Position numbers and translations under genes: made by a program
Notes under the pieces: model-generated
Seen by the model: only the letters and a program-made list of their open reading frames with translations
Told to the model about the DNA's origin: nothing
The model's database searches: none
Source: Oxytricha trifallax
Taxonomy: Eukaryota; Ciliophora; Spirotrichea; Sporadotrichida; Oxytrichidae
DNA length: 64,000 nt
Assembly: GCA_000711775.1 (NCBI GenBank)
Contig: ARYC01001494.1
Span: 1-64,000, forward strand
Direction of reading: 5' to 3'
Shown here: one piece after another, positions 54,396 through 64,000 of the stretch
How positions within the stretch are numbered: position 1 is the first letter of the stretch
How the letters are laid out: each line of letters opens with the position of its first letter

Positions 54396-57300
54396 TCAAT
54401 TATTGTTAATTTTAATATTAAACTTGCAATGCTATATTTGATAAGTAGCTAGGTCTTATAATCTTTTCTCCGTTAATTTTAGCCATCCTTCTGGATTTAT
54501 TTCTTTATAGTATTCTAGTGTTTTTAATAGCACATCTTTAAAAATAAGTAAACAATAATTTCTAAATTAAATACACTAAAGACAGATACTCATTAATTTA
54601 TGTCTCAATTTATTTTGATATCCTATATAAAATACAAACATAATTAAGTTTCTCAAAATAAAATTTAAGATAAAAGTACAAATCCACCTCTTTAACTTTC
54701 CCCTTGTAACTTTTATCGACTGCTTTATCACTGAGAAGCTTTCTAAACTTTCAACTTTCATACTCTCCACTGAAAATATTAGTCACTGGCTTTACTAGCA
54801 TGGGATTAGGTATTCTCTCTCCACTGTCAAGTCCCATGTCTTGTTCTTTCTAAGCGTATTCAATAAATTATAAATAAACTTCAAATATTATTCAGCATAA
54901 TCTAGAATGATCTCTTCTCTTGTAAGAGTAGGCGTGTTGTGTCCTAATAGATATTAAGAATTATGTTATAAAATTTAAGAAATTTAAAGATAATCAAATA
55001 GATAAATATAGTGTCTACAAAATTTGACTATTTTTATCATTAATCTTTGATAATATTATTAATATACCTATCAATAACAGGCAGACCAGGGGAAATTATA
55101 AGCTAGTCTCCCGACCATGACTCCCTCTAACCCATTTTCTTCTTTTATTATTTTCTATATTTTTTATGGATCAGTAAATCCTCCATTTATCACAAATCTC
55201 AAGTCAGAAATTTCTTGTTTCAGTCTCATGACCCAATCGTATCTTAGTTCATTAAATAATAATTACAAGCTATATTAATTACCTTTTATGCATAGGAAAT
55301 AATAGTTTATTAAAATTAGTTCTGGGAATGTCCTGATTTTATGGGGATTAAAAACATTTAGGAGACACTTTCTAGCATGTATAATAAACTTATTTACTCC
55401 ACCCTCGGTACTCACTATTCTTATAAAATTGTGTACGTCCTCGTATTTATCCAATTGTCTGCTCCTAATCGATATTATTATTATTTGTAAATAAGTAAAA
55501 ATTTAATGCTTCAAAAGGTATAATATTTTAATTGAAAATGATAGGTTATTAGAAATATATAATGACATTTTACAGTGAAAGGGATCGAGCATGACTTCAT
55601 CATTTCACTTGTGATTTCTGAAACGAGCTTTGAATCAAACATTCAATAAAGAAATTATATAATCCAATCTATAAAAATAATGATTATCAGATTAGTACTG
55701 CCTTAAAGCATCCATCTCTAGTTTTGCTAAACTTTGACAGAAAATCAAATTATTCATGTCAAAACTAATATAATTTTATAATTGATTTTTATTAATATGA
55801 GAGTTTACTAGGACAACCGCAATTGGCATTGACTTCATCATACCCATAATCAAAACCCCAAAACCCCTTAGTGAGGTTTATAAGTGCTTTGATTTGTAGG
55901 GTACAGTTGGGGTCTTTTTGGGGTTAGTAGAGAAATTAGGCCAATTTGCAAAATGAGAAATAGAAATTAGCGAAATTTAGGGTCTATTTATGATGAGTAA
56001 TATTTAGATTTACTGCTTAAGCTTAGGTATGGTACAAGTATTAATATAGACTAAGTCAAACCAGTAATGAATTATGCTGCTATAGCAAAGCTCCTGCGCA
56101 AGAGTGCCTCAACAGTTAGGTATCATTGCTTGTTGGCTGTTTAGCATTATAATTCAGGCACTTGAAAGCATCCTGCAAGAAAATAAAAGTTCTCACAGCA
56201 CCATATTGACTACCTCTGCGACTCGAAGACTTTAAAGTATTGGGCACACTTTCCACTAGACTAGCGAGCTGTGATGTTTCATCGCAAGTTTCCTGACATG
56301 CGTATCTCTCCTTAAACTATAGCCAACATTTATAGAAGAAATGGTATTACTTTCAAGACTGTCAACAGAGTGAAGAGAGTGATTGATTTTACAGTGCCAT
56401 TTTATAGTAATAATTTAAACTATATATATGATTAAATGCAGAGAGCTATTACTAATAACATCAAGTTCATACACGCTGATGAAGCTGTGTTTACCTTCAA
56501 CACCTTTATTAATAAGTCTTGGTATAAGAAGTATGATAATATAGAAGTCTACGATTAGAAAGTAAAGGTTGTAACCCATGCAATTTTAGCAGGTATTAGT
56601 GAAGACTCTGGCTTAGAAAGTTATGTTATTCATCCTCGCTCTATTAAGCGAGAGTAGTATATAGAGTTCCTACATAAGCTCAGAGAGAAGTATAGTAACC
56701 AAGAGATCATCCTGTTTGTTGACAACCTCTCAGTTCATAAGACTAAGGAGTCTAAGAAAGCTTATGAAGAGTTAAACATTACTCCTGTATACAACGTTCC
56801 TTACAGCCCTTAATTTAATGGAATTGAATTCTACTGGAGTTAAATCAAGACTCACTACAAGAAGCTGCTGCTGTATCATCTTATGCATGACTTGCCCATC
56901 GATACAGTAGACTTAATTCAAAGCAGCTGTAAGAGAGTGAGCGTAGATAAGACAACAGTTTGTGCGAGAGAGGGAAGAATGAATGTTTATAAATAAGTTT
57001 TAGATTTAAATGAATGAATAAGTTCACATATTAAACTAACCCATAAAGGGGTTTGGCTTTTCTTTCTTCTCCTCTTCTTATGGCTTGCTTGGGCCCATAT
57101 TTCTTCTCTTTGTGCCAGTCCTGCATCTATGTTCATTTCTTCTGGCTTTTAAACATCTTTATAAAGTCTCTTGCTCACTTCATAAATAGTCTATGACTTT
57201 CTCTCTCTGTGAACCTTCGCATGCTCTTTCATTAGGAATATACCAGTTCCAGGTTTCCCTACAAAGTTATGAATCAAAGCTTACGAGAGAGGAATGGATG

Positions 57301-60300
57301 CTTCTTAAGCTCAGCGAGCCAGGTCTCGCTTATTAGTATGCCTTGCTTCTTTTAATCTTCAGGAGAAATAGAGTAGCGTTTTTTGTGAGCTTCTTCAATG
57401 ATCTCTCTGAGATAACTCTCTCTTAAAGTGCCAAGAACTCCAAAGAAGAAGCTCCTTTCTGGAAGCTTGTTAGAGAGTTGTTTTTTGGTAGGAAGATAAA
57501 CTACCAACTCTTCATCTTTCATCGCATCCTCGTAGAGATTAGTAACTGAAATCTCTGGGTAGTTTGGTATATCTATCAACTTTATTTCACTGTTTTTGAA
57601 GGCTTTCTTCTCATCGCAGAGTATAGCTTTTAAGAATGAAATTTTGGTACCTTCCATCGTTGGAAGGAATAAACCCACTATAGCATATGATTAAGTATAT
57701 GTCACATGCTTACCATGCTAAGTGAGGTATCGATAGAGATCTTCCTTGCTTCTAAATCTTGAGATCATTTCTTAAGCTTCAACCCTCTTCATTGCAGTAC
57801 TTATAGATTCCATCCTTGCTCCTTCTCTTGTTATTGAATTTCAAATTTTAATATATAGAGTTCTGGATCCTACTGTTAAAAATCTTAGTATTAAATATGG
57901 GCATCTTATAGGAGGTCAACCTGGTAAGGATACGTGGAGAAAGCTGGCAGAAGCTGTAACAAACTTCAGAGATGGAGCTCCATTTTTATCAATTTAGTTC
58001 CATTAAATTAGTACTAAATTTGTTTAAATTTGATTAGTACCGGTACTAAATTCGTTTTAATTTAATTGGTACCAATTTAATAGTACCAAAACTTAATTAG
58101 TACCTAGTTTTAATCCAGTGAAGGTTTTAATGGAAAAGTTCCAATCTGGTTTAAAACTTAATTGGTACCAGTACCAACCTGAACTTTATCTGAGTTGGTA
58201 CAAGAATCAAAATTATTAAGAGTAAAATTACGAAAATTATACTTATAAACTGAGTATAAATATGAAGTCTTAGAGCTTATGTCAAACCATCATTAATGCT
58301 GTTGCAACTCCTATATAGTCCAGATATAGCTATAGAGGTTTTAAGAGCTTTATAATAGAAATTTAAATTTGAATTTAAACATGGCGGTCAACTTAAATCG
58401 TAGAGCGGCACTTTTAGGAGCAGGTCAATCAATGCTCAACTTTGGCTCCACTAAAAAGCCTGAAATCATTTATGTTGAGAGGGAGGTAGAGCTAAGAGCT
58501 CTTGAATTTGAAGCAGAGTTTTTATCATAGAAGTATTAAACCAGAGGGAGAGCGCAGAGATAGGGGTTTAAACTTAAATTGATTATGTTGAGGAGCTAAA
58601 AGAACAGCAACCAATCGAAAAGATAAAAACATTTTTATGTGAAGACTGTTAGAATCATTTCTCAACAGAACAAAGCTTGAAGAGACACCTTAAAGAGGTA
58701 CACTCTGGCAAAGCCAAGATATATTTCAAGCATGAAAAAGTGGATGGAAGGTACTAATGCACAACTTGTAATAAGTCTTATACTCACTCTGCAAAAGTTA
58801 AGAAGCACATGCAAAAGCATCACCTCAGTGAATTCTTGATTTAAGATTAAGAGACACAAAATCTTGTGCCAGCTAAAAGAAAATCAAATACTCTCGAATC
58901 TTAAAGAGAGTTACAGGAGAAGCTCAAGAGACAGAAAAGATAAGAATCGATGAACTAACCTGCAGGCAATACAATTCTAGCATGCTTCCAAGCAAAAGCT
59001 ATGAGCATTCCTGCATTGAATGCAATTAATCTAAGTAGTTGTATCGAGAATTACTTGCATATAAGTGTTCCTAACAAAGCAAAGCTTATAGTGGTTGATG
59101 AGTATGCATACAAGGTGTACCCTTTCAGCTATCTCCTTAAGAACGAGCAATACTAAAATGAGTTTGCTAACGAATATATGATTCTTAGAGAGGCATAGAG
59201 AAAAGATTGCAAGAACTTGCTTAAGCTAGATGGTGTTAATTTAAGCTATGGTTTTATCGCACTGAGACTTAAGAAATGTGAAATGACTCTGAGAGATTAT
59301 TTATATCATAACAGATACCCAGATGATTTGAATGATATACTATCAGATATGATATAGGGTGTCAAGGAGTTGCATGAACTTGGATATGTTCACAGAGATT
59401 TGAAACCTGAAAATGTAATGCTGAACCTCTGCCCTTTAGAAGTCGTAGTTATCGATTTCAATAGAGCCTTAAGATAAGAGATAGTAACTTTAGCAAAGGT
59501 TCTTGGCACTCCTGGCTACTTCCCAATAAGAGAGAAGTGGACGAATGGATCAGTTTAGTGGGATGTATGGGCAGTAGCTGCTATAATTTTAGAGAGTGAC
59601 ATGGAATGCATGTCTTACTATGGTACCAAATAAGAGAAATAATCAATAAGTTTAGCGAGTAAGCATATAAATCAGGACGATATCTGCAAAGAAATCAAAC
59701 AGATTGTAGACATGATAATTGTAAGAGCACCATCATATCCAAGATAATCCTTAGACGATATACTTGAACCACTATAGAGAGCAAGATTCAAGAGATACAA
59801 TAAAGACAAGCAGATAAATTTGTTTGAGTTAAATCGCCTAATAATTATTAAATATACTTAAAATTCACATAAAACCTGCACTTTCTCTACTAACCCCAAT
59901 AAGACCCCAACTATACCCTACAAATCAAAGCACTTATAAACCTCACTAAGGGGTTTTGGGGTTTTGAATCTTATACTATCCTAGCTGCTTATGCCATTTT
60001 CTAAGGACTATTGCCTTCTCTCTAGCACGCCATGGGATGTAAGTTTTCCCCTGAATGCCCCAAAAGTATATCTCTATGTTTATTGTGAATAATGACGTGT
60101 TCATTTAACATTTCAGTGTAGAGGAAAGCATTTGGAGTTAGATAACGCATGAAATATCTGACGAATCTGTCACTTACATCTACCATTCATAAGAAATGTT
60201 CATAAGCATATAGATATGACTTGAAAAGTGTTATGATATAGTATGTTTGAACATAATATATTTTATTGGTGCAATTGCGAATAACTCTCTTGGAGTTGAT

Positions 60301-60338
60301 TTGATAAGATTATTTGCGAGTGTCAGGAATTGATTCAT
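54396..60338 (-). CDS. DusA-like tRNA-dihydrouridine synthase gene, split by TBE-F
   Basis: A flavin enzyme family reducing uridine to dihydrouridine in tRNA. ATG 60338-60336 begins MNQFLTLANNLIKSTPRELF AIAP; then MVDVSDRFVRYFMRYLTPNA FLYTEM (to ~60075), HPMACQREGNSPQKMAQAAR IVQDYG up to TBE-F. Beyond it the same frame gives YDEVNANCGCPSKL (active-site Cys region), GCFKAVL, FDSKLVSEITSEMM (~55600-55640), a block with FIIHARKCL...HKIRTFP (~55360-55450), YDWVMRLKQEISDLRFVING GF and GVMVGRLAYNFPWS (55075-55245), and LGHNTPTLTREEI onward. A C-terminal block PMLVKPVTNIFSGEYES-TGA-KFRKLL follows a one-base shift in a GAGAGA tract (~54825). Several IESs separate the blocks; at least one TGA (54753-54751) remains. 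Confidence 0.85.
55953..57017 (+). CDS. TBE-F DDE transposase, one internal TGA
   Basis: 354 codons (about 42 kDa) from ATG 55953 to TGA 57015-57017. The N-terminal ~120 residues contain helix-turn-helix-like sequence (SIYDEQYLDLLLKLRYG; MNYAAIAKLLRKSASTVRYH). The catalytic triad is visible: D176 in HADEAVF, D257 in FVDNLSVH, E292 in FNGIEFYW, with 34 residues between D257 and E292 (DD34E, IS630/Tc1 type). It would cut and join element ends, and TBE transposases are implicated in genome rearrangement in Oxytricha (literature knowledge). The only defect is TGA at 56163-56165, shared with TBE-A and TBE-B. Confidence 0.9.
57024..57813 (-). pseudogene. TBE-F 22-kDa gene, near-intact
   Basis: ATG 57813-57811 to TGA 57026-57024. 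Exon 1 is 57714-57813, intron 1 is 57678-57713 (36 nt, GTAAG...ATAG), and a second intron of ~26 nt lies near 57255-57280 (GTAAGC...TGTAG). Exon 2 is clean (GLFLPTMEGTKISFLKAILC, ISVTNLYEDAMKDEELVVYL, RSFFFGVLGT). One base is missing near 57117, in the C-terminal INIDAG region, relative to all siblings, shifting the last ~30 codons. Function unknown. Stop codons of this gene and the transposase are 6 bp apart. Confidence 0.8.
57990..58205. promoter_or_regulatory. TBE-F divergent region with repeated GTACC motif
   Basis: The same layout and motif as TBE-B: GGTACC / AGTACC / AGTACT units (seven or so) in TTAATT-rich DNA, including palindromic AATTGGTACCAATT, between the divergent 22-kDa and 57-kDa genes. 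Role inferred. Confidence 0.55.
58381..59830 (+). pseudogene. TBE-F 57-kDa zinc-finger/kinase gene, frameshifted
   Basis: From ATG 58381 (MAVNLNRRAALLGAGQSMLN). One base is lost between ~58508 and 58590 relative to TBE-B; then the frame reads CEDCQNHFSTEQSLKRHLKE and CTTCNKSYTHSAKVKKHMQK (two C2H2 fingers), a kinase lysine in AYKVYPF, VHRDLKPENVML, VIDFNRA, GTPGYFP and WDVWAVAAI. The stop present in TBE-B is lost by a one-base change, so the frame runs on into the terminal repeat. End approximate. Confidence 0.82.
60188..60267. other. ~80-bp IES in DusA-like gene, candidate pointer AAT
   Basis: On the minus strand, CCAAT at the end of block 1 and GAATGG at the start of block 2 share AAT. Joining there gives GCA CCA ATG GTA GAT, the family motif APMVD, in frame. 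It contains a TGA otherwise. Confidence 0.6.
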
Positions 60339-60635
60339 TTCTTTGGTAAAATCTCTTAAAGGGTGTGTTGATACACTTATTATGTTATCATTAAATTAAG
60401 AAATTAAATATAATTTCTATCTTGCTATTTTCTAATTACATGTTTGCAATTAATAAAATACTTTCATAAAATTGTTTATTTTTTTATTAAGTTTAGTATT
60501 TTCCATTAAAAATTATAATTTCAGTATTATTAAACCTATTTTATATATTTTATAGCCATTAGTATATAAACTATATACCCCTATAAAACAATATTAATAT
60601 AGCATTTCTTATTAATTTATTATAAAAATTCTATG
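60339..60635. other. AT-rich intergenic spacer
   Basis: Between the DusA-like start and the 3' end of the next minus-strand gene. It presumably contains the DusA promoter. No motif stands out. Confidence 0.5.
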
Positions 60636-60639
60636 AAGA

Positions 60640-63030
60640 ATTCTATTCAAGCAGCATTTAATACTTTTCCTCAATATTTTACTCATACGAGTTGAGTTCT
60701 CTAATGTATTTCTCCATGCTCTTCCATTCCCTTTCTAGAGAAGTGTGATGTCGCAACTGCTCTAAATGTTGCTTATCCTATGAAAAAATTTGATCATTCA
60801 ATGATTAAATTTATTCCAGCTACTGTTTAAGGTGATGCTAAATTAGCATAAATATAAACTATGAAATGATATTAAATAGCTTTTATTAAATTTAATGTTA
60901 TGTGTCTCTTTTATTGACTCTCAGACTCTTCCTCAAATCTTGAATGTCTTCTTCTAATTAGCTTACTTTATGTTGATTGTTTACGGCTTGACTCTGGAGC
61001 TAAGATAACAATTATTGGTTGTTTTATTATAAGGACTGTAAAATTAATCGATAATTTGAATAAGTACTAGTATTATTATTTTTGTTACTAAATAAAAAGA
61101 ATTAGAATATTAGGAAGTCATTTTACTTAAATTTGAAAAGAACTGTTTAAGATTTAGTTCTTAATCTTACAGATCTTTCAAAAGTTAAAGTTCATCCTTC
61201 ATTTATTGTTCTTCATGTAATTTTCTGTTTAACTTAATTTTCTGATTAACTTTTCTATATCTTATTCCAGACTCTACACACTACTCGATTGCTAAAATTA
61301 TTCGTTATTTGAACTCATTTTATGTTTCAATTACTATATTATAAAATTAACAAGAAATCAAGTTTAACCCTTAAGATCATGTATCCCTGTTGCACAGCTT
61401 ATGATATCATTTGCCTCTCAATTATGTAAATTTTATCTTCAATTATCGAGGCTCTCTTCCGTTTAGAGTTTTCCAACCTGCTAATTATTTGAGAATTCAA
61501 CGTTTTGTAAATTGCTAGAGTTAAAATTTGTTTGATTATTATGATGATGGGATTAAGCTGGAATTTAAAATAAAAGTAGAAACTAACATTATTGTTTATG
61601 TTCTTTTGGCATTAAAATATTTTATAGAATAGGTAGCTAATTTCAACACGACTTTTTTTCTAAATAAATTACTAAACGAAATAAATTTATGCTATTATTC
61701 TTTAAACTAAGCTGAACCTGGTCTACTTTAGCTATCGCTCTTGCTATTATTAAACTACTTTTGATTGTGATAGCCCAGCGAGTGCTGGCTATGAACATTT
61801 AAACATTACTGCGACTGTTCATCTCTGTTACTGATTAATAAATACTGCTAATCTTATAGTATTAAATCATTTTGTTTCTTTAGCTCATCAATCTCATACT
61901 TTTACTTATCATATTGAAGTTATTGATATTTCATAGTTCTCTGTAGAGTCTCTAATTATTGCTTTAAATCTTAAATCTCTACAGTTTATTATTCATTCTT
62001 CTTAATGAATATAGTTACTGTGTTTTTCTATTAAAGAATGATGATTAAACAAGTTAATTTGAACTTACTAGATCAGATTTCGTCTTTTCAAGCGAAATAT
62101 TTTCTTACTTCAACTTTTTGGATAATTTAGTGAGTGTATGGCCATGAAATTAACCACTTAAATCTTAGAGTTACGCAACGAAATAATCCTCTTGTGTTAC
62201 TATATCTTGACAGAGATCTTTGAAAGTCTAAAAGAAAAAATATATAAGTTTAACTGTTTAGATTGAAGATATTGGATTATTAATGTGGAAATATAGTTGC
62301 GTTTAAATTCAAAGAAAATAATCTAATGGCGATAGAGTAATTTTACAATAAATTTGGACTAATTTTGCTTGTACCCAGAACGGTAATTTATGAATTTAAG
62401 ATAAAATTTACATTAGTTGATAATTTAAAATAAAGCTTTCCCTTCAATTTGTTTCATATAAGTCCACTTTATTTACAAATATGCCAAAAGAATTCAATGA
62501 ACAATATCTGCTTTTTTCAATCAAACTAAATTTAGAATATTAGTTAGCAAAGCTAAAGTGAATCTATAGTTAAATAAATGACAGCAACTTACTTTTGAAT
62601 TTTGATTTATCCTTGGCATATCATGATAAGTTTTAAGCTACTATTCTTGCTTCTGTAATCTCTCTTATAACAATTATTCGTATAATTTGGCTTCATCCAT
62701 TGATAAAGGCGGGTTACTAGAGCTGTTAAATTTTAATTTTTACATTTTAATATTATAAGTTCAAATAAACCTTGGGCACAATAAAAATTAATGATTTAGA
62801 AAAAAATTAATAATAAAAATTTCGATTTATTAAAGCCAATAATACATTAAGGCTTAAAGATTTAACTTAAAAAATAGCTATAAGTTTATTAAATGAATGA
62901 AATTATAAATTTAATATCGAATTTCTATATAAGATTTCTATATAAATTTTAAATCAAAAGCTGCTTGAATAGTTTCAAGTGCTTGTTCTAGATAAGCATC
63001 ACTAATAAGATTAGCAGAATTAATCGCCAT
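60640..63030 (-). CDS. Coiled-coil protein gene, interrupted
   Basis: Minus strand from ATG 63030-63028 (MAINSANLISDAYLEQALET IQAAFD). Later blocks: SMDEAKLYEQLLQERLQKQE QQLKTYHDMPRINQN (~62590-62720), TVEIQDLKQQLETLQRTMKY QQLQYDKQKYEIDELKK (~61880-61990), DEQSQQCLNVHSQHSLGYHN QKQFNNSKSD (~61730-61830), RASIIEDKIYIIERQMISQA (~61385-61450), SQAVNNQHKVSQLEEDIQDL RKSLRVNKRD (~60910-61000) and DKQHLEQLRHHTSLEREWKS MEKYIRELNSYEQNIEE (~60665-60785). Heptad-like Leu/Gln/Glu/Lys patterns indicate long coiled coils. AT-rich gaps between blocks are IESs or introns. No family assigned; a structural or cytoskeletal role is only a guess. Confidence 0.6.
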
Positions 63031-63239
63031 CTTTTGAAAAACAATACTTTTTAAGCAACAAATCCTCACTATTAAAAGTGACAGATAACAATTTTGTTAA
63101 CATAATTTTCTTTCAATAATTTAATTTTAAAAATATTTTCTTTAAAAATTGCTTATAAAGTATTTCTTATATTATCTTATTTGATGTAATAAATTGTGTT
63201 TTCTTCTTCCCCAAAAAATACCCCACTAAAATAATAATC
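63031..63239. promoter_or_regulatory. Divergent intergenic region
   Basis: AT-rich DNA between the minus-strand coiled-coil gene and the plus-strand gene at 63240. It presumably holds both promoters. No specific motif recognised. Confidence 0.35.
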
Positions 63240-64000
63240 AAATTCAAATAAAAGCTTGGAGAGTGACAGCAGTAAAATCAATAGTGCTAATAAATTATCG
63301 CAGAGATCAGCCAGGTCTTGACCAAATAAATAGTTAAGCAGAGAAGATCAAGAAACTATCTATATCAACATGCTTAAAAATAAGGATGAGGAGATTATAA
63401 TTTAAACTGTTAATTAATATGATACCTTTAGTTAAATGAATTATTTGGGTAATTGATTAATAAATTAGGCTTCCATAATTGTAGCTATTTTTATTATAAG
63501 TACTTGAAAGATGAGTTAAGAAAGGTAGAAATAGTAAATAAAGATATTTAACAGCCTAACGAATAATTCAGTCATGAATAGTAAAATACTGAGAAAGTTG
63601 AGTTGCTACAAAAACAGTACCATAGGATAAGAAATATTTCCATATATATGAAATTTTCATTATTTCATGAATATAAGATAAATTTGAATTACCATTAAAT
63701 GGAGCAAATATATTAGCAAGCTATCTCAGATAAGGAAAATCAAATCATTTTATTGCAAGTAAGACCTACAGTAAAATTCATCATCTATTTCTTCTAATAA
63801 TTCCAATACCTATTCTCAATCACGAGAACTTTAAACTTAAAGAGAGTAATAAGAAATTTAGGAATTATTGAATGATAAAGACATTATCCAGAAATTTGAT
63901 TCAATAATTACAATTGCAACTAAGGGACTAAGATAGTAAAATACAGACATTTTAAGATAAAAAAATTGATATAGAAGGAAAGAGATAAATATTACTAAAA
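63240..64000 (+). CDS. Gln/Asn/Ser-rich protein gene, cut by window end
   Basis: Plus-strand blocks: SNKSLESDSSKINSANKLSQ RSARS-TGA-PNKQLSREDQETIYINML (63240-~63440, with a TGA at 63319-63321), then after an AT-rich gap KIKSFYCKQDLQQNSSSISS NNSNTYSQSRELQTQREQQE IQELLNDKDIIQKFDSIITI (~63740-63930). Gln/Ser-rich with coiled-coil tendency. Start not certain. It continues beyond the window. No family recognised. Confidence 0.5.

Larger units (their letters stand above)
55851..59966 (+). mobile_element. TBE-F transposon, complete, 4116 bp
   Basis: A full-length TBE: CAAAACCCCAAAACCCC at 55851 and GGGGTTTTGGGGTTTTG ending 59966, with AAT on both sides (55848-55850 and 59967-59969). Terminal inverted repeats of about 90 bp (55851-~55940 against ~59880-59966). 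Three genes in the standard arrangement: transposase (plus), 22-kDa (minus), 57-kDa (plus). Same subfamily as TBE-A and TBE-B. It is inserted inside the DusA-like gene, whose frame is restored when the element and one AAT are removed. Confidence 0.97.

Noticed and set aside
1..64000. CRISPR arrays, bacterial operons, ribosome binding sites
   Set aside because: The sequence is eukaryotic ciliate germline DNA with introns and reassigned stops; no regularly spaced repeats were seen.
1..64000. tRNA or rRNA genes
   Set aside because: I looked for TTCGAATC-type T-loops and accompanying stems (for example near 47215) but found no convincing cloverleaf; a tRNA-finding program would be decisive.

Overview
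This window looks like germline (micronuclear) DNA of a spirotrichous ciliate of the Oxytricha/Stylonychia kind. Three things point there. First, five transposon ends carry the telomere-like sequence CAAAACCCCAAAACCCC, the hallmark of TBE (telomere-bearing element) transposons. Second, every convincing reading frame uses TAA and TAG as glutamine, with TGA as the only clear stop. Third, host genes are cut into blocks (MDSs) by short AT-rich internal eliminated sequences (IESs), some flanked by short direct repeats (pointers). The standard genetic code is misleading here, so all frames below were re-read by eye with TAA/TAG = Gln. Family assignments come from motif recognition, not from a database search.

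Layout. TBE-A (1-532, minus, cut by the window edge) lies head-to-head with TBE-B (533-4629), which interrupts a TLDc-domain gene (4630-7037). TBE-C (7179-13647) carries a 2.3 kb palindromic insertion. It abuts a left-truncated TBE-D (13651-17710), which carries a 665 bp palindrome. TBE-D interrupts a gamma-tubulin complex component (GCP3-like, minus, 17711-19551). An unrecognised ORF (20970-21473) and an RRM/arginine-rich protein gene with its own palindromic insertion (22410-25858) follow. TBE-E (26117-30678) interrupts an unrecognised minus-strand gene (26083-31316). From 31.9 to 49.9 kb there is a group of C2-domain paralogues in both orientations. Among them are an N-myristoyltransferase C-terminal block, a serine-carboxypeptidase-like fragment, a Thr-rich gene and AT-rich filler. 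A TBCK-like gene (kinase, TBC, rhodanese; 49906-54203) contains a LINE-like insertion. A DusA-like tRNA-dihydrouridine synthase gene (minus, 54396-60338) is interrupted by the complete TBE-F (55851-59966). A coiled-coil gene (minus) and the start of another gene (plus) fill the right end.

Each near-complete TBE has the same design: a DD34E transposase converging with a '22-kDa' gene that has two very small introns, and a divergent '57-kDa' C2H2 zinc-finger/kinase gene. The region between the two divergent genes holds a repeated short motif that differs between element subfamilies. In two host genes (DusA-like and the TBE-E host) the reading frame continues on the other side of a TBE once the element and one 3-bp target copy are removed. 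This is what precise removal during macronuclear development would require. Many host and TBE frames also contain TGA codons or single-base shifts, so some copies may be decayed paralogues, or the sequence may contain small errors.
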